Below, piece by piece: positions 49,832 through 58,205 of a stretch of DNA of 64,000 nt. The DNA is from Dyadobacter sp. CY323 (GTDB lineage Bacteria > Bacteroidota > Bacteroidia > Cytophagales > Spirosomataceae). The notes beneath the pieces were generated by a model that was not told the DNA's origin, did not search any database, and saw only the letters and a list, made by a program, of their open reading frames with translations. Made by a program: the position numbers and the translations under genes. Every line of letters begins with the position of its first letter. Position 1 is the first letter of the stretch. The stretch lies in NCBI RefSeq assembly GCF_021390245.1, contig NZ_JAJUXH010000009.1, positions 62,001-126,000 of the forward strand, written 5' to 3'.

Positions 49832-51358
49832 TCAGTTCCACTCCACTTCAACCACATAATCCCTGAGATCCACAGTCGTGAATTTTTCATTGCTCTGACG
49901 TTTCAGGGATATTTTTCCATTCTGAACCTTGGCTACCTGCTGGGACATAACGTCTTTGTCGCTTTTCTTGCGGTAAATCGCCACCAGAGAATCAGAACTT
50001 GTCACGTCGAGATCAAATGACTTGCCCGTAGCTTTCACCAGCCTGGAATTGCTCGGCAAATAAGGAGCTTTGGCAAGCGCCAGTGCGCGGGACGCCTGAG
50101 GCACACCATAGCCCACAAAATTGTTTCCGTACGGATACAAATGGGACGATTTCTCGATCAGCGAAATGAGTTCTTTATTCGTCAGCTTGGGATTAGCCTG
50201 AAGTAGGCAAGCTGCAAAACCTGTGATCACCGGTGCCGAAAGTGAAGTTCCGTATAATGAAAAACAAGATACGTTCGGCTTCACATAAGGCAGGAATTCC
50301 GGGCCGCGGCTACTGTAACCGATCCGGTTCCAAAGTTTTCCATTTGTTGCACCTACCGACAGTACTCCTTTCGCATCTGCCGGGGCCGAAACGATTTCCC
50401 AGCTTCTGTCATCACCTTCATTCCCAGCAGATACAATCAGCATAATACCCTTCCGGTCAGACGCGATCTGAGCAGCTTTAGTAATTGCACTGGTTTTACC
50501 ATCCATTTGAGAAGGTGAATAATTTTCAGACGGATCGGAAAAGCCTTTGGCATAACCCAGAGAAGTATTGATCAAACGCACGCCCAGACTATCCATCCAC
50601 TCCATCGCCGCAATCCAGTTATCTTCTTCGCCCCGATATTCACGCATCGAATAATCGGTCCTCGCGAGGTAAAATTTTGCATTGGTCGCCATTCCGTATT
50701 GGATTTGGTCCTGATGATCGATCCCTGCGATTGCCGCCAAAACCTCCGTTCCGTGCATATCTGAGAACGATTCTGCTGTGCTGAACAACAATTCGCCCGG
50801 GCGGCCCGGCTTCACGTAATCACGAATGCCGAGAATTCTTTTATTGGAAAAAATCTGAGTTAACGAGAAAGAGGAATCCGCACCATAAAAACCTGCATCG
50901 ATCACTCCGATGGTAACATCTTTGGCAGTAATACCTTCCTTCAAAAAGGCATTTGCCTGGACTTGCGACATCACCGGGGCCATTTGTGCTTTTTCAATCG
51001 GCTGGGTACGGGCAATGTAAAAACCGGGATCAATGGGAACGACTTCTGCTACAAAATCCAGCTCGCGGATCTTCATCGCCTGCTCGCTTGTGAGGTTAGC
51101 AGAAACGGCATTAAGCCATTTCGAGCGGTTGATAATCTTTATCGATTGCGATTGAAGTAAATGCTCGTATGCTTTGTTAACCGGCAAGTCTGTATCGTCC
51201 GAAACGGTCAGACCTAACTTCTGACGACATTCCAGCGTTTGTGGTGAAACGGCCGGAGTTTCATTTAAATCCTTATCTTTCAGATAGATCCAGTACTTGG
51301 GGGTCGCTGACGAAACAAATGGAAGTAATGCAAAAACAAGCAGGAACAATCTTTTCAT
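49832..51358 (-). CDS. Secreted S8 subtilisin-like serine peptidase
   Basis: A 508-residue peptidase. The signal peptide is KRLFLLVFALLPFVSSATPK, followed by a propeptide (about 25-110). The catalytic triad is Asp in VTIGVIDAGFYGADSSF (near 155), His in FSDMHGTEVLAAIAGIDHQ (near 205) and Ser in YGTSLSAPVITGFAACLLQ (near 375), with the oxyanion Asn in MLIVSAGNEGDDRSW. The C-terminal 100 residues are beta-rich but lack the conserved gliding-type (T9SS) sorting tail. It is thus exported, and probably periplasmic or surface-held. It is the only gene on this strand in this stretch and likely expressed alone. Confidence 0.92.
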   Translation of the reverse strand: MKRLFLLVFALLPFVSSATPKYWIYLKDKDLNETPAVSPQTLECRQKLGLTVSDDTDLPVNKAYEHLLQSQSIKIINRSKWLNAVSANLTSEQAMKIRELDFVAEVVPIDPGFYIARTQPIEKAQMAPVMSQVQANAFLKEGITAKDVTIGVIDAGFYGADSSFSLTQIFSNKRILGIRDYVKPGRPGELLFSTAESFSDMHGTEVLAAIAGIDHQDQIQYGMATNAKFYLARTDYSMREYRGEEDNWIAAMEWMDSLGVRLINTSLGYAKGFSDPSENYSPSQMDGKTSAITKAAQIASDRKGIMLIVSAGNEGDDRSWEIVSAPADAKGVLSVGATNGKLWNRIGYSSRGPEFLPYVKPNVSCFSLYGTSLSAPVITGFAACLLQANPKLTNKELISLIEKSSHLYPYGNNFVGYGVPQASRALALAKAPYLPSNSRLVKATGKSFDLDVTSSDSLVAIYRKKSDKDVMSQQVAKVQNGKISLKRQSNEKFTTVDLRDYVVEVEWN

Positions 51359-51514
51359 GGACTATTAAGAAGTTAGGTATGGTATGGGCCGAGGCCGTAA
51401 TTTCGAAATAAGATAAAACGTAATTTTACAAATTAAATTACCAGTTACAAAATTGAATGTGTTTCAGAAGCGGGGCCAATGCAGCTCCATGCATGGTCTT
51501 GTCTTTTGTTTTTA

Positions 51515-51522
51515 TAAATTTG
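51515..51522 (+). promoter_or_regulatory. Candidate -7 box for the RelE-type toxin-antitoxin pair
   Basis: TAAATTTG fits TAnnTTTG and lies 24 bases before the antitoxin ATG. At the expected 19-base spacing there is ATG (51493-51495) rather than TTG, so the -33 part is a near match only. Confidence 0.5.
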
Positions 51523-51546
51523 TTTGTGTAACAAAGACGTCAGGCT

Positions 51547-51783
51547 ATGAAAGCAACCACAAATCCTAATTCGACACTTTCGTTTCAACAGTTGACAGAC
51601 CTCGTTCTGCAATTACCGAAAATTGAGAGAGAGAAGTTGGCTTCTGTTTTGCAGGAGGAAATCAGAAGAGATAAGGAGCCTTTGAAATCAAAAATTCTAG
51701 ACGAAATTAAACAAGACCTTGTAGCTCTAAAAAAAGGTACCTTAAAGACACGCCCGATTAAAGATGTTCTGAATGAACTTTGA
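51547..51783 (+). CDS. Antitoxin of the RelE-type pair
   Basis: A 78-residue protein that overlaps the toxin gene by 11 bases. The N-terminal half has TLSFQQLTDLVLQLPKIERE, then KLASVLQEEIRR, a QLP-containing helix pair that I also find in the antitoxin at 23075, and the C-terminal half is basic and ends TRPIKDVLNEL, the likely toxin-wrapping tail. There is no zinc or helix-turn-helix motif. Antitoxins of this size usually repress their own promoter. The partner gene is clearly RelE/HigB-like, so the function is called from context. Confidence 0.8.
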   Translation: MKATTNPNSTLSFQQLTDLVLQLPKIEREKLASVLQEEIRRDKEPLKSKILDEIKQDLVALKKGTLKTRPIKDVLNEL

Positions 51784-52105
51784 GGTAACGGCGTCCGATC
51801 ACTTTATCAAAAATTTAAAGCGTCTCGTTAAGAAATATGCTTCACTTAAAGATGAAATAGCAGAACTGGCAAATAACCTGACGAAAGACCCTAGTCAAGG
51901 TACGCCTCTCGGAAAAAGCTGCTTTAAAATTCGGCTATCGATAAAAAGTAAAGGAAGAGGCAAAAGTGGCGGGGCGAGGGTTATTACTTGCGTATTCGCA
52001 CTAAAACACACAGTCGTACTGCTTTCAATTTATGATAAAGCAGAGAAAGAGAATATCAAAGATCATGAATTGGAAGAATTAATCAGAAACGTCGACGCCG
52101 ACTAG
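51773..52105 (+). CDS. RelE/ParE-superfamily toxin
   Basis: A 110-residue RelE-fold protein. The N-terminal NFEVTASDHFIKNLKRLVKK and helix YASLKDEIAELANNLTKDPS, then LGKSCFKIRLSIKSKGRGKS and GGARVITCVFALKHTVVLLS, and the basic end are characteristic: the RelE core strands with Lys/Arg-rich loops that bind RNA or the ribosome. Members cut mRNA, often in the ribosomal A site, or in ParE-like cases poison gyrase; the sequence cannot decide which. It starts 11 bases inside the antitoxin gene and is followed by a terminator, so the operon is complete with no visible lesion. Confidence 0.88.
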   Translation: MNFEVTASDHFIKNLKRLVKKYASLKDEIAELANNLTKDPSQGTPLGKSCFKIRLSIKSKGRGKSGGARVITCVFALKHTVVLLSIYDKAEKENIKDHELEELIRNVDAD

Positions 52106-52129
52106 GAGAGCAATTTTAAATAGTTTCAC

Positions 52130-52156
52130 AAGCCGGAGATGTAATGATCCCGGCTT
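52130..52156 (+). terminator. Intrinsic terminator of the RelE-type pair
   Basis: AAGCCGG (52130-52136) and CCGGCTT (52150-52156) pair perfectly around a 13-base loop, followed by TTTTAGTTTTTT. It lies 24 bases after the toxin stop. Confidence 0.85.
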
Positions 52157-52181
52157 TTTAGTTTTTTAATTCCGATTTAGA

Positions 52182-52811
52182 ATGGAGCTCCTACCTGAAG
52201 AAATTTTTAAACTGCTTTTATCCTTTTTTCTGGGCGCCATAATCGGTACCGAGCGCGAATATCGCAGTAAATCGGCCGGGTTACGGACGATGATCCTCAT
52301 TGCCGTGGGATCTACCCTGTTCACCATTCTTTCGATCAAGATCAGTTCGGATGCCGGGCGCATTGCAGCCAACATTGTTACCGGTATCGGTTTTATCGGT
52401 GCCGGCATCATTTTCCGTGAAAACAATCGTGTGGTGGGGATCACGACAGCCGCAATCGTGTGGGTAACCGCGGCACTTGGAATGGGCATTGGTGCGGGTT
52501 TTTATGAAGTCTCACTCGCCTGTTTTATCATTTCCGGGCTGTCGCTCGTGGTTCTCACTCCTATCCAACGATTTATCCGCAAAAAAAGCCAGATCAGAAA
52601 TTACCGCCTCATGTGCGCATATCAGCACAAAACCCTCAAAAAATATGAACAGCTCTTCCTAGCACATGATCTGAAGGTATTACGGGGCGAGCAAAGCAGA
52701 ACAGGTAACCACATTACCGGAAGCTGGACACTGCAGGGTTCGGAAAAGGATCACGAGAAGTTAACGCATAACTTGCTCAACGACGCCGAGATTAAGGAAT
52801 TCGACTTTTAG
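52182..52811 (+). CDS. MgtC/SapB-family membrane protein
   Basis: A 209-residue membrane protein. The MgtC core of four helices (about residues 1-135) has the conserved LLLSFFLGAIIGTEREYRSK, SAGLRTMILIAVGSTLFTIL, GIGFIGAGIIFRENNRVVGI, and TTAAIVWVTAALGMGIGAGF. A soluble C-terminal ACT-like domain of about 75 residues follows (RLMCAYQHKTLKKYEQLFLA). MgtC proteins adjust growth under low magnesium, partly by acting on F-type ATP synthase; function outside pathogens is unclear. Its promoter must lie in the short gap after the toxin-antitoxin terminator. It lies 192 bases upstream of eboA on the same strand but is not obviously part of that cluster. Confidence 0.93.
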   Translation: MELLPEEIFKLLLSFFLGAIIGTEREYRSKSAGLRTMILIAVGSTLFTILSIKISSDAGRIAANIVTGIGFIGAGIIFRENNRVVGITTAAIVWVTAALGMGIGAGFYEVSLACFIISGLSLVVLTPIQRFIRKKSQIRNYRLMCAYQHKTLKKYEQLFLAHDLKVLRGEQSRTGNHITGSWTLQGSEKDHEKLTHNLLNDAEIKEFDF

Positions 52812-53003
52812 GGCGCGGTATCCGGCGGGTAAAATTAGTTTTTCATTAAAATGCGCAGAAACGCGCCATTCTTGAAGCTTATGACCACCAGGCAACGTTA
52901 TAATGGAGTCGCCGGAAACTTTATAACGGTATTAGATATTATTAATGAATAACCCAGAATGATTTGCGAGAACACTTCCCGTTGAATCGCATTTTTGCAC
53001 GTT

Positions 53004-53852
53004 ATGTCCGACATCATAAAACAAAAACTTTGGTCAGTACTGACTTATAACACATCTCCCGCCGAAGCCGATTGGCTGCGGCAAAAGGGATCCTCAAATC
53101 CGCTCGAATTGATGACTGCTTTTGTAGCGGTCCCAAGATTTGTCCCAAAAAAAATAATTACAAATTCCCCCGAATTGAAATGGGAGCTTAATGCGGAATT
53201 TCCTGGATTTTCGGTAGAGAACTGGTCGCTGGTACGTCTGAGCCGCGTATGGCTGCTCACGCAGCTCGACCCGTCGGACAAAAGTGAATACATTAAAAAC
53301 ATAGAGACGCTTTTTGATACCGCCGAAATGAATGAGCTGGTGGCATTGTATTCGGCATTGCCGTTGCTTTCTTATCCGGATCAATGGCTTTTCAGGGCAA
53401 CCGACGCGGTACGTTCCAACATGGGTTACGTATTTGACTCCATTGCTTTACATAATCCTTATCCTGAAAAACACTTCTCGGAGCTGGCCTGGAACCAGAT
53501 GGTACTCAAAACCATCTTTAATGACAAGCCCGTCCATTTAATTGAAGGATTGGAAAACAGGTCCAATGAAAAACTGGCATTGACCCTTTCCGATTTTGCG
53601 CATGAACGCTGGGCTGCCGGCCGGAGTGTTCCTCCGCAGGTTTGGCGGCTTACCGGAAAATATCTAAACCCGGCGCTGCTGGCCGATATGCAGCATTTAT
53701 TTGAATCTGAAAATGAGGAAGATCGAAAAGCGGCTGCATTAGCCTGCAACGAGTCCACACTTACTTCCGCCCATTATTTACTGGCCAAATACACCGATCT
53801 CGAAAAGTCAGTAAAATCAGGTGAACTCACCTGGGCCGAACTAGAACACTGA
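53004..53852 (+). CDS. eboA: EboA, first protein of the ebo cluster
   Basis: A 282-residue cytoplasmic, mostly helical protein from ATG 53004 (MSDIIKQKLWSVL); a TTG nine bases earlier is also possible. It matches the EboA family in outline: SWSVENW-like (here FSVENWSLVRLSRVWLLTQL), YSALPLLSYPDQWLFRATDA, EGIRSNMG-like (here VRSNMGYVFDSIALHNPYPE), HFSELAWNQMVLKTIFNDKP and VHLIEGLENRSNEKLALTLS. There is no known enzymatic motif or membrane segment, and the function is not known. It opens a six-gene run in which the next start is five bases away. I recognised the family mainly by its block order and the unmistakable downstream genes, which makes the assignment strong. Confidence 0.88.
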   Translation: MSDIIKQKLWSVLTYNTSPAEADWLRQKGSSNPLELMTAFVAVPRFVPKKIITNSPELKWELNAEFPGFSVENWSLVRLSRVWLLTQLDPSDKSEYIKNIETLFDTAEMNELVALYSALPLLSYPDQWLFRATDAVRSNMGYVFDSIALHNPYPEKHFSELAWNQMVLKTIFNDKPVHLIEGLENRSNEKLALTLSDFAHERWAAGRSVPPQVWRLTGKYLNPALLADMQHLFESENEEDRKAAALACNESTLTSAHYLLAKYTDLEKSVKSGELTWAELEH

Positions 53853-53857
53853 TAATT

Positions 53858-54886
53858 ATGTGCCTGAATCCTAACGAAACTTCACCAAATCCATCGCATT
53901 TCGAAGATAGCGAGGAAACCATGGCAGCTCCCGCGCACCGGGACATCGCCTGGAACGATTACAAAGACCTGATAAAAGGAATGCGTTTTTTCGACCCGCA
54001 TATCCACATGGTTTCCCGGACAACCGACGACTACCAGGCCATGCGCCAGGCAGGCATTGTAGCGCTGATCGAACCGGCCTTTTGGGTTGGTCAGCCGCGT
54101 ACCGGCCTTTCAAGCTTTAAAGATTATTATAGCAGCCTGGTCGGCTGGGAGCGTTTTCGGTCTTCACAATTTGGGATAAAACATTATTGCACCATGGGCC
54201 TGAACTCCCGCGAGGCGAATAACGAATCGCTGGCCGAGCAGGTAATGGAGGTTTTGCCATTATATATTTATAAAGAAGGCGTCGTAGGAGTTGGTGAAAT
54301 CGGTTTTGATGACCAGACACCTGCTGAGGAGAAATATTACAGGCTGCAACTCGAACTCGCCAAAGAAGCAAAACTGCCGGTACAGATCCATACCCCGCAC
54401 CGCGACAAAAAGAAAGGTACCGAGCGCAGCATGGCGATCGCGCTCGAACACGGCATCGACCCTTCGTGGGTCATCGTGGACCATAATAATGAAGAAACGG
54501 TCAAAAGTGTTTTGGATCAGGGCTTCTGGGCTGCATTTACCATTTATCCATTTACAAAAATGGGTAACGAACGCATGGTGAAGGTGGTCGAGCAATACGG
54601 ACCCGAGCGCATTATGGTCAATTCCGCGGCCGATTGGGGCATTTCCGATCCGCTGGCTATCCCGAAAACGGCCGCACTGATGAAAATGCGCGGCATCTCG
54701 GATGAAACGATAAGGCTGGTCACGTATCAGAACGCCATCGATGCATTTGGAAAAAGCGGACAGATCGATGTGACTGATTTCGAGGGAGATTTAAAAATTG
54801 ATCAGACCGAAAAATTCCATGGGAACAGCATTTTAAGAGGCGGCCAGCAGCCAGAACCAGCCAGAGATTCATTAGTTATCCAATAA
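53858..54886 (+). CDS. eboB: EboB, TatD-like metal-dependent hydrolase
   Basis: A 342-residue TIM-barrel hydrolase. The HxH motif is in GMRFFDPHIHMVSRTTDDYQ (near 45-60), the Glu ligand in EGVVGVGEIGFDDQTP (near 145), and His ligands in LPVQIHTPHRDKKKG (near 180) and SWVIVDHNNEETVKSVLD (near 205), with a late Asp in SAADWGISDP. These are the two-metal ligands of the amidohydrolase/TatD type. The start at 53858 or an internal ATG at 53921 both suit. It follows eboA by five bases and precedes eboC by one. The substrate is unknown; in ebo clusters this enzyme is thought to handle the cluster's own metabolite. Confidence 0.9.
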   Translation: MCLNPNETSPNPSHFEDSEETMAAPAHRDIAWNDYKDLIKGMRFFDPHIHMVSRTTDDYQAMRQAGIVALIEPAFWVGQPRTGLSSFKDYYSSLVGWERFRSSQFGIKHYCTMGLNSREANNESLAEQVMEVLPLYIYKEGVVGVGEIGFDDQTPAEEKYYRLQLELAKEAKLPVQIHTPHRDKKKGTERSMAIALEHGIDPSWVIVDHNNEETVKSVLDQGFWAAFTIYPFTKMGNERMVKVVEQYGPERIMVNSAADWGISDPLAIPKTAALMKMRGISDETIRLVTYQNAIDAFGKSGQIDVTDFEGDLKIDQTEKFHGNSILRGGQQPEPARDSLVIQ

Positions 54887-54887
54887 A

Positions 54888-55757
54888 GTGAGCACCCTGA
54901 AACCCTATCTGCAACTAACCCGCCCCGCCAATCTCGTCACAGCCATTGCCGACATCCTGGCTGGACTGGCGATTGCACAATTTACATTTTCAGACTTCTC
55001 GCCCGCATATCTTGTCCTTTCCACGCTCGGACTTTATGGCGGCGGAGTGGTTATGAATGACGTTTTCGACGCAAAACTGGACAGTATCGAACGTCCGGAA
55101 AGACCCATCCCAAGTGGCAAAGTCCCACTGCGTTCAGCGACGATGCTCGGGATCTCATTATTGTTTATAGGGATTCTTGCGGCGGCGATGTTCAGTTTTC
55201 TGAGCGGAATGATTGCATTGGTCATCGCCATGTTGACAGTTTTGTACAACCGTTTTGCCAAACACCACGTATTCCTGGGTCCATTAACCATGGGAATGTG
55301 CCGGGGCGCAAATCTGATCCTGGGAATGAGCGTGATACCCGAGTCTTTATCCCAATGGGGGCTGATCGCCATTCTTCCGATTGCCTATATTTTCGCGATC
55401 ACACTCATTAGTCAGGACGAAGTACATGGCGGAAAAAAAAGAACATTATACATCGCTGCGCTGCTTTACCTGATCGTTTTGGTGGCGCAGCTAACTGTTG
55501 CTCAGAGGCTTGGGAACATTCTTTATACAATTCCATTTGTATTACTGCATACCTGGCTGATCGGCAGACCGTTATTTAACGCCATACAAAATCCGATCGG
55601 TCCATTGATTGGAAAAGCCGTGAAAGCAGGCGTCATTTCACTGATCGTAATGAATGCTTCGTGGTGCGTGGCGTTTGGGTTACTGCCCTTGGGAATTGCG
55701 GTTTTAGCGTTATTGCCGTTATCCATGCTTCTGGCAAAGGTTTTCGCAGTAACTTAG
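54888..55757 (+). CDS. eboC: EboC, UbiA-type prenyltransferase
   Basis: A 289-residue membrane protein from GTG 54888 with about eight helices. The first aspartate motif is complete: VVMNDVFDAKLDSIERPERP (NDxxDxxxD, near 58), followed by the usual IPSGKVP. The second motif is weaker; the matching loop reads ISQDEVHGGKKRTLYIA (near 178). UbiA enzymes move a prenyl chain from its diphosphate onto an aromatic or other acceptor within the membrane. It begins one base after the eboB stop and is followed by a 73-base gap, the only notable gap in the cluster. Its acceptor is unknown; the cluster is thought to place it on a cluster-specific compound. Confidence 0.9.
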   Translation: MSTLKPYLQLTRPANLVTAIADILAGLAIAQFTFSDFSPAYLVLSTLGLYGGGVVMNDVFDAKLDSIERPERPIPSGKVPLRSATMLGISLLFIGILAAAMFSFLSGMIALVIAMLTVLYNRFAKHHVFLGPLTMGMCRGANLILGMSVIPESLSQWGLIAILPIAYIFAITLISQDEVHGGKKRTLYIAALLYLIVLVAQLTVAQRLGNILYTIPFVLLHTWLIGRPLFNAIQNPIGPLIGKAVKAGVISLIVMNASWCVAFGLLPLGIAVLALLPLSMLLAKVFAVT

Positions 55758-55830
55758 TAATTAAAGTACCCAGAAATGGGGAAAGAGTGAGGTTTTTAGT
55801 CTTAATAACAATACCAATTATTGCATTTCA

Positions 55831-57006
55831 ATGTCATTTTCGATGCACCCCATAAAACAGCGTTTCAAGGTGGAATACAACTATTCTGTATTCTTCACGA
55901 AAAACCTATTTGAACAAAATAATCCTCTGCTTAAAGACTTTTTAAGTGACATTACCGAACAGGGTTTCCAAAAAAAGGCCCTGGTGATAGTGGATGAGGG
56001 TTTTGCAAAATATCACGCCGATTTATCCGAACAGATACGTTCTTATTTTTCAGCTTCCATACCGGATATACAACTTGCTTCTGAAATGATCGTAGTTACG
56101 GGTGGTGAAGCCTGTAAAAATGATCCTGCACTTTTCGACAGGCTGGTTGAAGCAGTCGACAAATATGGAATTGACAGGCATTCGTTTATCATCGCTATCG
56201 GCGGTGGTGCCGTGCTGGACCTGGTTGGTTACGCCGCAGCAGTTTCGCACAGAGGAATTAAGTTAATCCGCATTCCAACGACCGTTCTGGCTCAAAACGA
56301 TTCGGGAGTAGGTGTGAAAAACAGCATCAACTTTCACGGCAAGAAAAACTTCCTGGGCACGTTTGCGCCTCCCGTGGCTGTTTTCAATGACCTGACTTTT
56401 CTGAGAACACTCGATGACCGTGACTGGCGGGCCGGAATTGCCGAGGCCATCAAGGTTTCACTCATTAAAGATGTCGCTTTTTTTGAATGGATTGAAGAAC
56501 ACGCATCGGCGCTTGCACGTCGCGACGAGGATGCGATGTCTTATCTCATTCACCGTTGCGCCGAAATGCATACCGACCATATTGCCGGCGGCGATCCATT
56601 TGAATTCGGATCTTCACGTCCGCTCGATTTTGGTCATTGGGCTGCACACAAATTGGAGTATCTTACTGATTTTCAGGTTCGTCATGGCGAAGCCGTGGCA
56701 ATCGGAATTGCATTGGATTGTGTATATGCTGCCAAAATCGGGATGCTTCCCGAAACAGATCTAAACCGCATTCTCGACGTTTTGCATAAGTTGGGTTTTG
56801 AGCTTTACCATTCCAAACTGGCTGAAAATGACAAGATCAATCTTCGCAATGGCTTGCAGGAATTTCGGGAGCATTTGGGCGGCAGGCTGACGATCATGCT
56901 TTTGGAAAAAATAGGAAAAGGAGTGGAAGTGCACGAACTGGATGCAGACATTATATCAAGCTCGGTCGATTACCTGGAAGGAGCTAAAATCATTCATGCA
57001 TTATGA
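55831..57006 (+). CDS. eboD: EboD, 3-dehydroquinate synthase-like protein
   Basis: A 391-residue protein of the sugar-phosphate cyclase fold. The NAD-binding part has FIIAIGGGAVLDLVGYAAAV (near 118-137) and the block IRIPTTVLAQNDSGVGVKNS, where dehydroquinate synthases have the PTTLLAqvDaSVGGKt pattern; then KNFLGTFAPPVAVFNDLTFL and the metal-site block LDFGHWAAHKLEYLTDFQVR (LNFGHT...H in the family). The main residues are kept but several are altered. It is not a housekeeping aroB by context. It overlaps eboE by four bases (ATGA). Possibly it makes a carbocyclic or cyclic sugar precursor for the ebo product; that is inference. Confidence 0.88.
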   Translation: MSFSMHPIKQRFKVEYNYSVFFTKNLFEQNNPLLKDFLSDITEQGFQKKALVIVDEGFAKYHADLSEQIRSYFSASIPDIQLASEMIVVTGGEACKNDPALFDRLVEAVDKYGIDRHSFIIAIGGGAVLDLVGYAAAVSHRGIKLIRIPTTVLAQNDSGVGVKNSINFHGKKNFLGTFAPPVAVFNDLTFLRTLDDRDWRAGIAEAIKVSLIKDVAFFEWIEEHASALARRDEDAMSYLIHRCAEMHTDHIAGGDPFEFGSSRPLDFGHWAAHKLEYLTDFQVRHGEAVAIGIALDCVYAAKIGMLPETDLNRILDVLHKLGFELYHSKLAENDKINLRNGLQEFREHLGGRLTIMLLEKIGKGVEVHELDADIISSSVDYLEGAKIIHAL

Positions 57007-58205
57007 TCACGCCGCACGGACACCTGACTTATTGCAGTAACATTCATCCCGGCGAAAAGTGGGCTGACCATTTCAAATCACTTCGCGAAAATATTCCTTA
57101 TATCCGCGAGCAACTGGCCCCGGGAGAAGCGTTCGGGCTTGGTTTGCGCATTGCAAATGAAGCTTCCATTGAACTCAGCAATCCGGCTACATTAGCTGAA
57201 TTCCAGAACTGGCTGGACGAGCAGAATGTATACGTTTTTGTCATTAACGGTTTTCCGTACGGAGGTTTCCACAATACAGTTGTAAAAGACGACGTCCACA
57301 CACCCGACTGGACGACAACAGACCGATTGGAATATACCATCCGACTTTTCAGGATTCTGGCCGAATTACTTCCTGATGGAATGCATGGTGGCGTTTCCAC
57401 TCCGCCACTCTCCTACCGGCTGTGGTGGAAATCGGATACTGATAAATACCAGGCAACCCGTGATGCGACCCAACATGTGCTCCAATTGCTTGACAAACTC
57501 ATTGAAATAGAGCAAGAAACAGGAAAAGTACTTCACCTGGATATTGAACCGGAACCAGACGGTTTGCTGGATAGCATTTCCGATTTTATCACCTGGTACC
57601 AGGAAATGTTGTTACCAGAAGGCACGATTTATCTGTTAGAAAAACACGGATTTGAGCCAAGCCAGGCGAGGGAGGTCACTTTACGGCACATTCAGCTTTG
57701 CTATGATATTTGTCATGCAGCTGTTGGTTATGAAGATCCGGCAGACATTATCGCTGACTTAAACGATCACGGAATAAAAGTGGGCCGGATTCAGGTCAGT
57801 TCGGCACTGAAAGTGAATTTTGATACAGAAAAAGAAGTCAAGCTCAGAGCGATCGAAACTTTTGATGAACCTGTTTACCTCCACCAGGTTGTAGCGCGAA
57901 ATGCAGACAACAGTTTGACACACTACCCGGATCTGAAAGACGCAATAAAAGACTGGAATGGGAATCAGGAAGAATGGCGCGTGCATTTCCATGTTCCGCT
58001 TTTTATCAATTCGTACGGCGTTCTCGAATCCACGCAGGATGATATTATTAAAACCCTGGCTTTACATCAGCAAAGTCCTTTTTCTTCATTTCTGGAAGTA
58101 GAAACTTACACGTGGGGCGTACTTCCGGAAGATATGCAGAAACCCATCGGCGAATCCATTGTGAGAGAGCTGGAATGGGTTAAGAAAATCCTTGAACATG
58201 AATAA
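57003..58205 (+). CDS. eboE: EboE, TIM-barrel metabolite-traffic protein
   Basis: A 400-residue protein of the xylose-isomerase-like (sugar isomerase) barrel type. The N-terminus has LTYCSNIHPGEKWADHFKSL, then a loop GFPYGGFHNTVVKDDVHTPD, and later HLDIEPEPDGLLDSISDFIT, LCYDICHAAVGYEDPADIIA and GRIQVSSALKVNF; the Glu, Asp, His residues of the metal site (DIEPEPD, DICH) are all present. The start is ATG 57003 inside the eboD stop. EboE members share the name metabolite traffic protein in annotation, but no reaction is proved. The 3' end overlaps eboF by eight bases, so the two are translated together. Confidence 0.9.
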   Translation: MITPHGHLTYCSNIHPGEKWADHFKSLRENIPYIREQLAPGEAFGLGLRIANEASIELSNPATLAEFQNWLDEQNVYVFVINGFPYGGFHNTVVKDDVHTPDWTTTDRLEYTIRLFRILAELLPDGMHGGVSTPPLSYRLWWKSDTDKYQATRDATQHVLQLLDKLIEIEQETGKVLHLDIEPEPDGLLDSISDFITWYQEMLLPEGTIYLLEKHGFEPSQAREVTLRHIQLCYDICHAAVGYEDPADIIADLNDHGIKVGRIQVSSALKVNFDTEKEVKLRAIETFDEPVYLHQVVARNADNSLTHYPDLKDAIKDWNGNQEEWRVHFHVPLFINSYGVLESTQDDIIKTLALHQQSPFSSFLEVETYTWGVLPEDMQKPIGESIVRELEWVKKILEHE

